A program made the position numbers and the translations under genes. Shown piece after piece: positions 30,197-39,060 of a stretch of 64,000 bases of DNA; the stretch's first letter is position 1, and each line of letters starts with the position of its first letter. Source of the DNA: Ancylobacter sp. WKF20. GTDB lineage: Bacteria > Pseudomonadota > Alphaproteobacteria > Rhizobiales > Xanthobacteraceae. Below the pieces are notes generated by a model, which was not told where the DNA came from, made no database searches, and saw nothing but the letters and a program-made list of their open reading frames with translations. Location of the stretch: contig NZ_CP121679.1 of NCBI RefSeq assembly GCF_029760895.1, positions 682,001-746,000 on the forward strand. Direction: 5' to 3'.

Positions 30197-30838
30197 TCAG
30201 GCGGGGAGGGCGGCCACCAGCTCGGCGGCGAGCGCCTCGACTTCCAGCGCGCCCTTGGAGCCGGCGTCGGTCTCCATGATGGTCAGGCCCTCGCCCATGC
30301 TGGCGGCGAAGGCGACGCGGTTGCCGAGGCGGGTCTGGGCGGCGGGGTGGCCGAGCGCGCGGATGGCTTCGGAGATTTCCTGCGTCAGACCGCCGCGCGC
30401 AATCGCCCGGTTGATGACGAGCAGGCTCGGCGTGCCTTCCTTGGCGATCATCTCCAGCGTCGGCTGGGTGGCCCAGAGGTCGATGGGGGTGGGCTGCACG
30501 GGAACCGCGACCAAGCTCGCCGCCTCGATGGCGGGGCGGGATTCGACGTCGGATTTCGGCGGGGTGTCGATGACCACGACATCATAGTCGCGGGCGAGAC
30601 TGCGGGCCTCGCGGCGCGCGCCCCAGCCGCTGGCGGTGCGGAAGGAGAGGCCCGTCGCCGCCTCGCCGAGCGTCTGCTCGCGCGCCTCGAACCATTCGCC
30701 CAGGCTGCCCTGCGGGTCGCAGTCGATCAGCGCAACGCGCTTGCCGGCGCGGGCGAAGGCGACCGCGAGATGGGCGGCGAGCGTCGTCTTGCCCGACCCG
30801 CCCTTCTGCTGGGCGATGGTGATGATGTGGCCGCTCAT
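30197..30838 (-). CDS. ParA family ATPase (orphan)
   Basis: 213 residues. The deviant Walker A KGGSGKTTLA (residues 12-21) with the signature lysine, then LIDCDPQGSLGEW and the switch VVVIDTPPKSDVESR, identify a MinD/ParA-type ATPase. There is no N-terminal helix-turn-helix and no parB-like gene on either side, so it is not the chromosomal parAB pair. Stand-alone ParA proteins position cargo such as plasmids, chemoreceptor clusters or carboxysomes on the nucleoid. Which cargo applies here cannot be told. Neighbours on the same strand are an L,D-transpeptidase and a secreted protein. Confidence 0.88.
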   Translation of the reverse strand: MSGHIITIAQQKGGSGKTTLAAHLAVAFARAGKRVALIDCDPQGSLGEWFEAREQTLGEAATGLSFRTASGWGARREARSLARDYDVVVIDTPPKSDVESRPAIEAASLVAVPVQPTPIDLWATQPTLEMIAKEGTPSLLVINRAIARGGLTQEISEAIRALGHPAAQTRLGNRVAFAASMGEGLTIMETDAGSKGALEVEALAAELVAALPA

Positions 30839-30946
30839 AGGTTGATGTCTCCCGCCCTGCCGAAGGTTGCACTGCAACCGGCGGGGAGCAACCGTTTAAT
30901 CCGCCCCGCTGATGTGACGGGGCGGATGCCGTTGACGCAGCGGCTA

Positions 30947-31657
30947 TCAGACGCCCGGACGGGGCGCGCCGAGCACGACCACGCGCGTGCCGACGGCGAC
31001 GCGGTTGTAGAGGTCGATCACGTCCTGGTTGATCATGCGGATGCAGCCGGAGGACACGTTGGTGCCGATGGTCTCCGGCTCCAGCGTGCCATGGATGCGG
31101 TAGAGCGTGTCCTTGCCGTTCTGCCACAGATACATGGCGCGGGCGCCGAGCGGGTTGGACAGGCCGCCGGGCACGCCGACGCCGCTCTGCAGCTGGGTGA
31201 GCTGCGGCTTGATGTCCGGCCGGCGTTCGATCATCTCCTTGGGCGGGTACCAGTCCGGCCATTCCTGCTTGGAATTGATGGTGGCGGTGCCCGACCAGCC
31301 AAAGCCCTGCTTGCCGACGCCGACGCCGTAGCGCATCGCCCGGCCGCCCGGCAGCACGTAATAGAGGAAGTGCTCGCGCGGATCGACGATGATGGTGCCG
31401 GCCGGCTCGGTGGTGCTGTAGGCGACCTCGCGGCGCAGGAAGGCCGGGTTGATCGACGAGGTGTCGAACGCCTTGATCGGGAAACGGTCGGAGACCGGCC
31501 CGTAATTGCCGGCCGGATTGATGCTGGCATAGCTCGACACGGACGACATCGGCGCCAGCGGCGCGCTGGCGGTCGTGGTGCGGTTGCACCCGCCGAGAGC
31601 CAGGGCAACGCCGGCGAGCGAAAAGCCCAGCACGGCACGACGATCAACAACACGCAT
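30947..31657 (-). CDS. L,D-transpeptidase lipoprotein (YkuD domain)
   Basis: 236 residues. The lipobox LGGC places the acylated cysteine at residue 24. The YkuD catalytic domain spans about 86-228 with His189 in RIHGT and the nucleophile Cys205 in SSGCIRM. Such enzymes make 3-3 peptidoglycan cross-links or attach outer-membrane proteins to peptidoglycan and resist most beta-lactams other than carbapenems. The start MRVVDRRAVLG at 31657 gives a canonical lipoprotein signal with an RR pair. The tail extension before the domain is about 60 residues. Confidence 0.92.
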   Translation of the reverse strand: MRVVDRRAVLGFSLAGVALALGGCNRTTTASAPLAPMSSVSSYASINPAGNYGPVSDRFPIKAFDTSSINPAFLRREVAYSTTEPAGTIIVDPREHFLYYVLPGGRAMRYGVGVGKQGFGWSGTATINSKQEWPDWYPPKEMIERRPDIKPQLTQLQSGVGVPGGLSNPLGARAMYLWQNGKDTLYRIHGTLEPETIGTNVSSGCIRMINQDVIDLYNRVAVGTRVVVLGAPRPGV

Positions 31658-31763
31658 CTTTGGCAAGCCTCCACCAGCACATGCGCGCATGTTACTGCGA
31701 TTATGGTGAACAAGTGGTTTCCATCTGCGTGAGATGGGCCATGACGCCGGCTATTGTCGGCGG

Positions 31764-32363
31764 CTATTCCGGCCGCGGCACGGCCTTCAGCGTGTCCACC
31801 CAGGCGTAGTCGAAATAGCCGCAGCGGGCGAGCGCGTGCATCTTGTCGGTGCGCACCAGCCCGCCCTCGATGAAGGTTTCGTCGATATGCACGCCGATCA
31901 CCTCGCCGAAGGTGACGTGCCGGCCACTGGCGGCGCCCGTGCGGTCCTTCAGGTCAAAGCTCTCCGTCACCACGCATTCCAGCGCGCAGGGCGAGGCGGC
32001 GACGCGCGGCGGCTTCACCAGCCGTGAGGGCGCGCGCTCGAGGCCAGCGAGGTCGAACTCGGATTCGTCCGGCGCGATGTATTTCGAGGTGAGGTTCACC
32101 TGCTCGACCAGCTCGAGCGTCGCGAGGTTGCAGACGAATTCGCCGCTGGCGCGGACATTACGCACGGTGTCCTTCAGGCCCGCGCTGGAGAACATGACGA
32201 TGGAGGGGTTCTCGCTGACCAGATTGAAGAAGGAATAGGGCGCGAGATTCGCCGTGCCATCCGGCGCCAATGTCGAGATCCAACCGATCGGGCGGGGGGC
32301 GACGATGGCCTTCAGCGGGTCGTGCGGAAGGCCGTGATTGCGGCGGGCGGGCTCGTAGAACAT
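31764..32363 (-). CDS. Flavin reductase family protein (FMN-binding split barrel)
   Basis: 199 residues. The N-terminal segment YEPARRNHGLPHDPLKAIVAPRPIGW and NLAPYSFFNLVSENP are typical of the flavin reductase-like, FMN-binding split-barrel family (DIM6/NTAB). It probably reduces FMN or acts as an FMN-dependent oxidoreductase; the substrate is unknown. The gene is 3 bp downstream of a nitroreductase on the same strand, so two flavin enzymes seem to share a transcript. There is no signal peptide; a cytoplasmic location is expected. Confidence 0.87.
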   Translation of the reverse strand: MFYEPARRNHGLPHDPLKAIVAPRPIGWISTLAPDGTANLAPYSFFNLVSENPSIVMFSSAGLKDTVRNVRASGEFVCNLATLELVEQVNLTSKYIAPDESEFDLAGLERAPSRLVKPPRVAASPCALECVVTESFDLKDRTGAASGRHVTFGEVIGVHIDETFIEGGLVRTDKMHALARCGYFDYAWVDTLKAVPRPE

Positions 32364-32366
32364 GGC

Positions 32367-32939
32367 TCAGAACCTCGTCACGATGTCGGCGAGCGCCGGG
32401 CGGGGGCGGTCTTCCTGCGGGCGGGCGAGGGTGCCGATATGCACGAAGCCGATGATGCGCTCGCTCTCGGCGAGACCCAGCGCGGCGCGCACGCGCGCAT
32501 CGTAGCTGTACCACTGGGTGAGCCAGGTCGCGGCATAGCCGAGCGCATGGGCGGCGACGACGAGCAGCGTGCAGGCGGCGCCGCCGGAGAGCGTTTGCTC
32601 CCATTCCGGGATCTTGGCGTGCGGGACGGTCTTCGACACCACGGCGATGACCAGCGGCGCCTGCGAGAGCCGGTTGCGCTCCTGCTCGATATGATCGGGA
32701 TTGGCGTCGGGGTGGTCGGAAAGGAAGACCTGCGCGATGGCCTCGCCGACGCGCTTCAGCCCGTCGCCCTCGAAGATGATGAAGCGCCACGGCGCGAGCT
32801 TGCCGTGGTCGGGCACGCGCGAGGCGATGGTGAGCATCTCGTCGATCTCGGCCGGGGAGGGGCCGGGGCCGGTGAGGTCGAAAATCTTCGGGCTCTTGCG
32901 GGTCTTGAGCAGCGTCAGCGCGTCGGTCATCGGGTCCAT
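32367..32939 (-). CDS. Nitroreductase family protein
   Basis: 190 residues, FMN-dependent nitroreductase fold of the YdjA-like small group. Conserved parts are the N-terminal TRKSPKIFDL, the FMN phosphate region SRVPDHGKLAPWRFIIFEG and GGAACTLLVVAAHALGYAATWLTQW. It uses NAD(P)H to reduce nitroaromatics or quinone-like compounds; the natural substrate is unknown. The start at 32939 gives MDPMTDALTLL; the ATG at 32930 is an equally reasonable choice. It probably heads the transcript that also carries the flavin reductase. Confidence 0.9.
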   Translation of the reverse strand: MDPMTDALTLLKTRKSPKIFDLTGPGPSPAEIDEMLTIASRVPDHGKLAPWRFIIFEGDGLKRVGEAIAQVFLSDHPDANPDHIEQERNRLSQAPLVIAVVSKTVPHAKIPEWEQTLSGGAACTLLVVAAHALGYAATWLTQWYSYDARVRAALGLAESERIIGFVHIGTLARPQEDRPRPALADIVTRF

Positions 32940-33051
32940 CCTCTGCGGGCGTTCGCCGGTAGCACGGCCGCGTTCGGCCACCAAGGCGCGGCGGGGGAGG
33001 GTGCCGGTAGTTTGACTTGAATTCGCCCCTCTTTGCGGGCACCAAGCCGGC

Positions 33052-34128
33052 ATGGTTGACGCGCCCCGTCCCGACTCCTTCCGTGTGCCGCGCCGGCGCC
33101 TGCCGGTGGCGGTCGCGCTTCTCGTGCTCGCCGCGCCGGCGGGCGCGCTGGCGCAGGCGCTGCCCTTCGCCGGCAATCTCGCGCCGGGTGCCGCCGCTCC
33201 GGCCGCCACCGCTCCCGCCGGCAAGCCGGCGCTGAAGCCCGGCCAGCCGGCGACGCAGGCCCCCGCCGCGGTGAAGCCGGCAGGCGATCCGCACACCATC
33301 CTGCCCCAGCCGCCACCCGGCAAGGCGGCCATCGGCATGAGCGCGCGCTATGGCGAGAAGGAGGGGCTGGTGCCCCGCGGCCTCGTCTGGCGCGTCTTCG
33401 CCGACCGGCCGGAGCCCTCGGGCGCCTACCCGCTGGTGGCCGAGGCGGCCGACCCGGCGCCGGTGTTTTTCCTCTCGCCCGGCGGCTATGTGGTGCACGT
33501 CTCCTACGGCCTCGCCAGCGTCGCCCGCCGCATCGTCGTCGGCGACGAATCGCGGCGCGAGCAGATCACCCTTCCCGCCGGCGGCATCCGGCTGCACGCC
33601 GATGTCGGCGACAAGCAGATCCCCCCGCAGAAGGTGACCTTCGATATTTTCGAGGGCAGCTTCCTGCAGGGCCGCGCTTCCAGCCGCCCCTATTTCCGCG
33701 ACGCCAATGCCGGCGATCTCGTCGTGCTGCCGGCGGGCGACTATTACGTCGTCTCGACCTATGGCGAGGGTAACGCCGTCATCCAGGCGGATATTTCGGT
33801 CGCGCCGGGCAAGGTGGCGGATGCCACGCTGCACCACCGCGCGGCGGAAATCGTGCTGCGGCTGGTGAATGCGCCGGGCGGCGCGCCGATTCCCGACGCG
33901 CAATGGTCCGTGCTGAGCCCGGGTGGCGACAGCATCAAGGAATCGATGAGCGCGAATCCGGTTTTGGTGCTGGCGGAAGGCGAATACACCGCCGTCGCCC
34001 GCTATGAGGGCAAGACCTTCACCAAGGATTTCAAGGTCGAGGCCGGCCATGACGCCCCGGTCGATGTCATCGTGGGCGAACAAGCGACCCCGCCGAGCGT
34101 GAGCACCGACGAGGGCAGCGGCGACTGA
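33052..34128 (+). CDS. Secreted protein of unknown function with Ala/Pro-rich linker
   Basis: 358 residues. A signal peptide (RRRLPVAVALLVLAAPAGALAQ, residues 14-35) is followed by an Ala/Pro/Lys-rich linker to about residue 90, which may span the peptidoglycan. The rest looks like three beta-sandwich repeats (for example LVWRVFADRPEPSGAYPLVAEA, VTFDIFEGSFLQGRASSRP, AQWSVLSPGGDSIKES), each followed by a PVFFLSPGGYVVH or DLVVLPAGDYYVVSTY strand pair. This resembles carboxypeptidase-regulatory or Ig-like folds. I do not recognise a named family. It stands alone between a divergent nitroreductase and a DUF2336 gene. Confidence 0.75.
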   Translation: MVDAPRPDSFRVPRRRLPVAVALLVLAAPAGALAQALPFAGNLAPGAAAPAATAPAGKPALKPGQPATQAPAAVKPAGDPHTILPQPPPGKAAIGMSARYGEKEGLVPRGLVWRVFADRPEPSGAYPLVAEAADPAPVFFLSPGGYVVHVSYGLASVARRIVVGDESRREQITLPAGGIRLHADVGDKQIPPQKVTFDIFEGSFLQGRASSRPYFRDANAGDLVVLPAGDYYVVSTYGEGNAVIQADISVAPGKVADATLHHRAAEIVLRLVNAPGGAPIPDAQWSVLSPGGDSIKESMSANPVLVLAEGEYTAVARYEGKTFTKDFKVEAGHDAPVDVIVGEQATPPSVSTDEGSGD

Positions 34129-34238
34129 TCGGGATACCGCAGCGCAGCATGCGAGCGATCCGTCGGCTTATGGTCAACCGTTTCTTAAGGGCGTTCGCCG
34201 CATCATCGTCGCTCCGATAACGAGTGCGGGGGGCGGCC

Positions 34239-35360
34239 ATGATCGTTCGTCAGTTTCTGATGTGGGCGCGGACCGCGCCCGACGCGGCGCGGGCCAAGGC
34301 GGCCGGTGCGCTGGCGCGGGCCTATCTGCGCTCCGATCTCGGCGCTGCCGACCGTTCGCAGATCGAGGCGGCGCTGCCGGAACTCGCGGATGATCCCTGC
34401 CTTGAGGTGCGCCTCGCGCTTGCCGCCGCGCTGGCCGATCACCCGCTGGTGCCGGCGGACCTCGTGCTCGGCATCGCCGCGCAGGGCGGGGCGCCCGCCG
34501 CGGTGATGCTCGCCCGCTCGCCCGTGCCGAGCCTGCGCGAACTCATCCATTTCTGCGAGACCGGCGACGAGATGGTGCGCCTCGCCATCGCCGCGCGGCG
34601 CGATCTCCAGCCGGAGGTCGCCACCGTGCTGGCGCGCCTGGCCGGCCCGCAGGGCGCGCTGGCGCTTGCCGGCAACCGCTCGGCCCGGCTCGGTGAGGCG
34701 GCGCTGGTGAGCCTTGCCACCCGCTTCGGCCAGATGCCGGCGCTGCGCGAGGCGCTGCTGGCCCGCCCGGACCTGCCGCCCGCCATCCATCACGCGCTGA
34801 TCCGCGAGGTCGCCGACACGCTCTCCGCTTTTGTTGCCGAGCGCCGCTGGCTGAGCCCGGATGCCGCCTCGCGCGTCGCCCGCGAGGCCTGCCCGGCTGA
34901 GGAAGCCGATGCCGAGGCGCCGCGCGAAATGCCGATGCAGGACACCGGCACGCGTCTGCGCATCGCCGTCGAGGGGATGAAGGCCAAGGGCAAGCTGACC
35001 CCCGTGCTGGCGCTGCGCGCACTGCTCTTCGGCGAGGTGCGGCTGTTCCAGGAGATGGCGTCGGTGCTGGCGGAGATCAGCTCCGACGAGGTCGCGGCGA
35101 TGCTGGCGGACCGGTCCGGCCGCTCGTTCCGCGCTGTTTATGATCGCATCGGCCTGCCGCGCGGCGCCTATATCGCCTTCCGCACGGCGCTCGAAGTGGT
35201 GCAGGCGGCGGAAGGCGAGGGGCTCGACGCCGCGGATCTGGAGCGCCGCATCCTCGACGAGGTGATCGGCCGTTACGAGGTGGCGCCCGGCGCCGAGCGG
35301 CTGCTGACCATGCTGCGCGGCTGGCGCGAGGAAGCGGGCGGGCGCGGCATCGCCGCCTGA
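34239..35360 (+). CDS. DUF2336 domain protein
   Basis: 373 residues, helical and Ala/Leu/Arg-rich, with HEAT-like repeats of about 35-40 residues in the first 220 (e.g. DPCLEVRLALAAALADHPLVPADLVLGIA). This pattern matches DUF2336, an alphaproteobacterial family of unknown function often found near cell-cycle or stress genes. There is no signal peptide or membrane segment. The ATG at 34239 is preferred over a GTG at 34224. It converges on nadK with 39 bp between the stop codons. Confidence 0.78.
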   Translation: MIVRQFLMWARTAPDAARAKAAGALARAYLRSDLGAADRSQIEAALPELADDPCLEVRLALAAALADHPLVPADLVLGIAAQGGAPAAVMLARSPVPSLRELIHFCETGDEMVRLAIAARRDLQPEVATVLARLAGPQGALALAGNRSARLGEAALVSLATRFGQMPALREALLARPDLPPAIHHALIREVADTLSAFVAERRWLSPDAASRVAREACPAEEADAEAPREMPMQDTGTRLRIAVEGMKAKGKLTPVLALRALLFGEVRLFQEMASVLAEISSDEVAAMLADRSGRSFRAVYDRIGLPRGAYIAFRTALEVVQAAEGEGLDAADLERRILDEVIGRYEVAPGAERLLTMLRGWREEAGGRGIAA

Positions 35361-35399
35361 TCCGGCGCGCCGTCCCCCACGCCCCGGTTTTCTGCGCGA

Positions 35400-36215
35400 T
35401 CAGCCGAACTGCTCGCGCAGGATGCGTTCTTCCATTGAGTGGTCGCGGTCGACCAGCATGGTCATCGACGAAGCCGGGTCGAGCTTGGCCCGCACCGCGA
35501 CGACATTGAGCACCTGGAAATGGTCGGCGGTGGCGTTGACCGGGCGCTTTTCCGATTCCAGCACGGCGATGTCCACCCGCGCGCGATCCGGCACCAGCGC
35601 GCCGCGCCAGCGGCGGGGGCGGAAGGCGGAAATCGGCGTGACCGCGAGAAGCGGCGTGCCGATGGGCAGGATCGGCCCCTGCGCCGAGAGATTATAGGCG
35701 GTCGAGCCCGCCGGGGTGGCGACCAGCACGCCGTCGCAGATCAGCTCCTCCATGCGCATTTTGCCGTCGATGGCGATGCGCAGCTTGGAGGCCTGATAGG
35801 ACTGGCGTATCAGCGAGACTTCGTTGATGGCGGGCGCCCGGTGCAGTCGGCCATTCACGTCGGTGGCCTCCATCATCAGCGGATGGATGACGACGCGCTG
35901 GGCGGCGGCGATGCGGGTCGGCAGATCGTCCTGCCGGAAGCTGTTCATCAGGAAGCCGACCGAGCCGCGATTCATCCCATAGATCGGGATGCCGCTGTCG
36001 CGGAAGCGGTGCAGGGTCTGCAGCATGAAGCCGTCGCCGCCGAGGGCGACCACGATGTCGGCATCCTCCACCGGCTCCTCGCCATACCGCGCCACCAGCA
36101 TGGCGCGCGCCTGCTGCGCATCCGGCGCCTCGCTCGCGACAAAGGCGATTCGGTTATAGGCTTGCGCAGCGTCAGCTTCCGCGTTCGGATCCGTGGGGCG
36201 GGCGACTTCGTTCAT
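35400..36215 (-). CDS. nadK: NAD kinase
   Basis: 271 residues. It phosphorylates NAD to NADP. The GGDG motif is at 59-62 ([17 protein letters not shown]). [10 protein letters not shown] and the NAD-binding [16 protein letters not shown] follow, as expected for the family. The frame continues upstream, but [10 protein letters not shown] at 36215 fits the family length. Its start codon is only 27 bp from the divergent CutA start, so the two promoters must overlap each other or the opposite coding region. Confidence 0.94.
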   Translation of the reverse strand: MNEVARPTDPNAEADAAQAYNRIAFVASEAPDAQQARAMLVARYGEEPVEDADIVVALGGDGFMLQTLHRFRDSGIPIYGMNRGSVGFLMNSFRQDDLPTRIAAAQRVVIHPLMMEATDVNGRLHRAPAINEVSLIRQSYQASKLRIAIDGKMRMEELICDGVLVATPAGSTAYNLSAQGPILPIGTPLLAVTPISAFRPRRWRGALVPDRARVDIAVLESEKRPVNATADHFQVLNVVAVRAKLDPASSMTMLVDRDHSMEERILREQFG

Positions 36216-36242
36216 GCGGGACGGCCCGGAAGAGTTGTGAGG

Positions 36243-36575
36243 ATGACGGCGCGGATGGACGGCACGGTGATGATCTATACGACCTGGCCGAGCGCCGTCG
36301 AGGCCGAAGCGGCCGGCCGGGCCATCGTGGCCGACGGATTGGCCGCCTGCGTCAACATACTGCCGGGCATGATGTCGATCTATCGCTGGCAGGGTGAGAT
36401 CGAGCAGGCGCAGGAGACCGTGATGATCTTCAAGACCCGCGAGGATCTGTCCGTCGCGGTCACGCAGGCGGTGCGCGCCCGCCATCCCTATGAAGTCCCG
36501 GCCGTCGTGGTCATGACCATCGTCGATGGCGATCCCGATTATCTCGACTGGATCACCACCGAAACCGTGGGCTGA
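36243..36575 (+). CDS. cutA: Divalent-cation tolerance protein CutA
   Basis: 110 residues. CutA1 is a small trimeric, PII-like protein linked to copper tolerance, although its exact role is unsettled. Conserved blocks are [39 protein letters not shown] and [12 protein letters not shown], with the conserved Cys in AACVN. The start is ATG 36243; ATG 36255 (MDGTVM) is an alternative. It converges on the DUF3297 gene, with 6 bp between the stop codons. Confidence 0.92.
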   Translation: MTARMDGTVMIYTTWPSAVEAEAAGRAIVADGLAACVNILPGMMSIYRWQGEIEQAQETVMIFKTREDLSVAVTQAVRARHPYEVPAVVVMTIVDGDPDYLDWITTETVG

Positions 36576-36581
36576 GCGGCG

Positions 36582-36830
36582 TTATTCCTGCGGCTCGTCG
36601 CGCAGATAGGGCTCCACCGGGCCCTTGAGCAGCACGGTCATCGGGTTGCCGGCGCGGTCGCGCGCCTTGCCGACGGAGACGCGGATCCAGCCTTCGCTGA
36701 CGCAGTATTCCTCGACATTGGTCTTCTCGACGCCCTTGAAACGGATGCCGACGCCACGGGCGAGCAGGGCCTCGTCGTGATAGGGGCTGGTCGGGTCGCT
36801 GGAGAGGCGGTCGGGAAGCGTGTCGCTCAT
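36582..36830 (-). CDS. DUF3297 family protein
   Basis: 82 residues, small and soluble, with the compact pattern SDPTSPYHDEALLARGVGIRFKGVE followed by EEYCVSEGWIRVSVGKARDR. This matches DUF3297, a short family of unknown function common in proteobacteria and annotated in some genomes as glutathione peroxidase-linked, which I cannot support. The start ATG at 36830 is preferred; the upstream in-frame stretch has no family character. Its end faces cutA at 6 bp. Confidence 0.85.
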   Translation of the reverse strand: MSDTLPDRLSSDPTSPYHDEALLARGVGIRFKGVEKTNVEEYCVSEGWIRVSVGKARDRAGNPMTVLLKGPVEPYLRDEPQE

Positions 36831-36953
36831 GAAGGGGCTCGCTGTGCAAGGAAAGTCGCGGCGAGACATAGCCGCGCCCGCTCCAGAATGAAAGACGGGG
36901 GCAAGGCATTGCCTCACCCCCGCGCCGTCATTCAGTGAATTGCCACGCCCGGC

Positions 36954-37946
36954 TTAAAGTACCGGCTGCCAGACCGCCGGCACGACGCGGTAGCCGGCGC
37001 CGTCCTTCTCGATGAAGCCGGTCGCCGGGAACGGGTAGTGGTAGCCGGTGAGCTGGAGCCGCTCGGCCGCCACCATGTCGTAGATGCGCTTGCGCGTCTC
37101 CGCCGCCTTGGCGCCGTCCATGTCGAACTGCACCTGCCACTCGGGATTGCGGGCGAACAGCATGGGCGTGTTGGTGGTGTCGGACTGGATGAACAGCTTG
37201 CCGTCGCCCGAAGCGAGCACATAGGCGGTGTGGCCCGGCGTGTGGCCGGCGGCGTTCACCGAAGTGAGGCCGGGGACGACCTCCTTGTCCCACTCATAGG
37301 GCTTCACGCGGCTCTCGATGTCCTTGAACACGCGGCGGACGTTCTGGAAATTGGCCTTGAGGCCTTCCGGAGCGCGGCTCATTTCGCCCTCGTCCATCCA
37401 GAACTTCCACTCGGCGGCGGGCACCAGCACCTCGGCATTGGGGAAGGCGAGGGCGCCATCCGTGGCGCGCAGGCCGTTAATGTGGTCGCCGTGGAAATGC
37501 GAGATCACCACCGTGTTGATGTCCGAGGGCTTCACCCCGGCCCAGCCGAGATTGGCGGTCAGCCGGCCGACCGTGGCATTGCCGGATTGCGGGCCGTTGC
37601 CGGTGTCGATCAGCGTGAGCTTGCCGCCATTATTGATGAGCAGCGGGTTAAACTGGATGCTCATGCGGTCCTTCGGCTGGAAGGAGGCCTCGAGCGCCTT
37701 GTTCACCTCCTCGCGCGAGGCGTTCTTCACGAAGCCGTCCGGCAGCGGGAAGGAGCGCACGCCGTCATTGACCGCGGTCACCTCGATGTCGCCGATCTTG
37801 TAGCGGTAGAGGCCGGGCACCTGCTGGCCCGTGGTGGTCTGGGCGGCCGCCGGGGCCGTGCTCGCGGCGAACAGGGGCAGGGCGGCGGAGAGCACCGGCA
37901 GGCTCGCGGCACCGGCCAGCGCCTGGCGGCGGGACATGATCGTCAT
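36954..37946 (-). CDS. Exported metallo-beta-lactamase-fold hydrolase
   Basis: About 330 residues. The N-terminus (MTIMSRRQALAGAASLPVL) has a twin-arginine-like SRRQALAG motif followed by a hydrophobic core and AAAQ, so Tat export to the periplasm is likely. The metallo-beta-lactamase zinc motif HFHGDHINGL is near residue 165, with later histidines in NAAGHTPGHTAYV and GYHYPFP. This points to a lactonase- or arylsulfatase-like hydrolase; the substrate is unknown. A second ATG at 37937 (MSRRQ) is also possible. It is a monocistronic gene. Confidence 0.87.
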   Translation of the reverse strand: MTIMSRRQALAGAASLPVLSAALPLFAASTAPAAAQTTTGQQVPGLYRYKIGDIEVTAVNDGVRSFPLPDGFVKNASREEVNKALEASFQPKDRMSIQFNPLLINNGGKLTLIDTGNGPQSGNATVGRLTANLGWAGVKPSDINTVVISHFHGDHINGLRATDGALAFPNAEVLVPAAEWKFWMDEGEMSRAPEGLKANFQNVRRVFKDIESRVKPYEWDKEVVPGLTSVNAAGHTPGHTAYVLASGDGKLFIQSDTTNTPMLFARNPEWQVQFDMDGAKAAETRKRIYDMVAAERLQLTGYHYPFPATGFIEKDGAGYRVVPAVWQPVL

Positions 37947-38081
37947 CGCAGACTCCGTTGATGGAAGACCCGTCTGAAACGCATCGGATCGCGCTTTGGA
38001 TCGCGGCAGCAAGCTAGTCGCGCAGCGTCAACCGGCAATCGCGGGAGGCATCACGTTCCGGTGAGAGCCGGGCGGACGCCC

Positions 38082-38879
38082 TCAGCGGGACGGCTTGCGC
38101 TTCAGGACGACATAGCTGATGGCGGCGATCAAGGTCAGGGCGACGAAGATCACGCCCACCACATTGATGACGGGGGACAGGCCGAAGCGCAGGCGCGAGG
38201 CGATCTCCGTCACCAGCGTCCACTCGCCGCCAATGGCGAAGACGGTGGTGTTGTAGTTCTCGAAGGACTGCAGGAAGGCGACCACCGCCGCGGTGAAGCA
38301 GGTTGGCGCGAGGAAGGGCAGGGTGATGCGGCGGAACACCAGCGGGTGGCTGGCGCCGAGATCGAGCGCGGCCTCCTCCAGCGTGCGGTCCTGCCGTTGC
38401 AGGCGGGCGAGGAAGAGCAGCATGGCGTAGGAGGCGATGAAGCTGGACTGCGCCATCACCGCCACGAACAGCCCGCCCGGCACGCCGAATTCGCGCCAGA
38501 AGATGAGGCTGGAAATGCCGAGGATGATGCCCGGCGTCAGCACCGGCGAGACCAGCACCGAATAGAGGAAGGTGCCCGAGCGCTGGCCGAGCCGGGTCAG
38601 GATCAGCGCCCCCGACAGCCCGGCCGGGATCGACACCACGATGACGCCGAGCGCCACCAGCACGGAATTGACGAGGCCTTGCAGCAGGCGCTGGTCATCG
38701 GCCAGCGCGACGAACCAGTGCAGGGTGAAGCCGCGCCATTGCGTGACCGAGGGGTAGTCGAAGGAATTGAACGCCGCCGCCGACATCACCGCCAGCGGCA
38801 GGAAGAGATAGAGCACGAACAGGCCGATATAGATGTTCAGCACCAGCCGCGCGCCGGCGCTCTCGGTCGAGGTGCTCAT
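38082..38879 (-). CDS. Polyamine-type ABC transporter permease (PotC/PotI-like)
   Basis: 265-residue inner-membrane permease of the CysTW/MalG-like group. It has a first hydrophobic segment at about 15-38 (LNIYIGLFVLYLFLPLAVMSAAAF), further segments and the coupling motif EEAALDLGASHPLVFRRITLP near residue 170. The order of the neighbouring genes (binding protein, ATPase, permease, permease) is that of potF/G/H/I or potA-D transporters for spermidine or putrescine. It is the last gene, separated from the upstream permease by 181 bp containing a palindromic repeat. Confidence 0.88.
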   Translation of the reverse strand: MSTSTESAGARLVLNIYIGLFVLYLFLPLAVMSAAAFNSFDYPSVTQWRGFTLHWFVALADDQRLLQGLVNSVLVALGVIVVSIPAGLSGALILTRLGQRSGTFLYSVLVSPVLTPGIILGISSLIFWREFGVPGGLFVAVMAQSSFIASYAMLLFLARLQRQDRTLEEAALDLGASHPLVFRRITLPFLAPTCFTAAVVAFLQSFENYNTTVFAIGGEWTLVTEIASRLRFGLSPVINVVGVIFVALTLIAAISYVVLKRKPSR

Positions 38880-38914
38880 GGGGTGACTCCGGCTGCGTCT
38901 GCCCTCAGGCACAG

Positions 38915-39011
38915 CGTCAAGCCCGGGCTTGGCCCGGGCATCCACGACGTCGACCGGGCGCGCCTTGTGGCGGCAAAGGCGTGGATGGCCGGGCCAAGCC
39001 CGGCCATGACG
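38915..39011. repeat. Palindromic intergenic repeat between two permease genes
   Basis: The left part CGTCAAGCCCGGGCTTGGCC with CATCCACG and the right part CGTGGATGG...CCATGACG form a long imperfect inverted repeat, each half itself a GC-rich palindrome (GCCCGGGCTTGGCCCGGGC; GGCCGGGCCAAGCCCGGCC). It sits between the two permease genes of one operon and shares its core with 41197-41279. Confidence 0.72.
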
Positions 39012-39060
39012 TGGTGTCGGGTGCGATCGCGCTTCAGTGCGATGAGCGGAGACTCCATCC

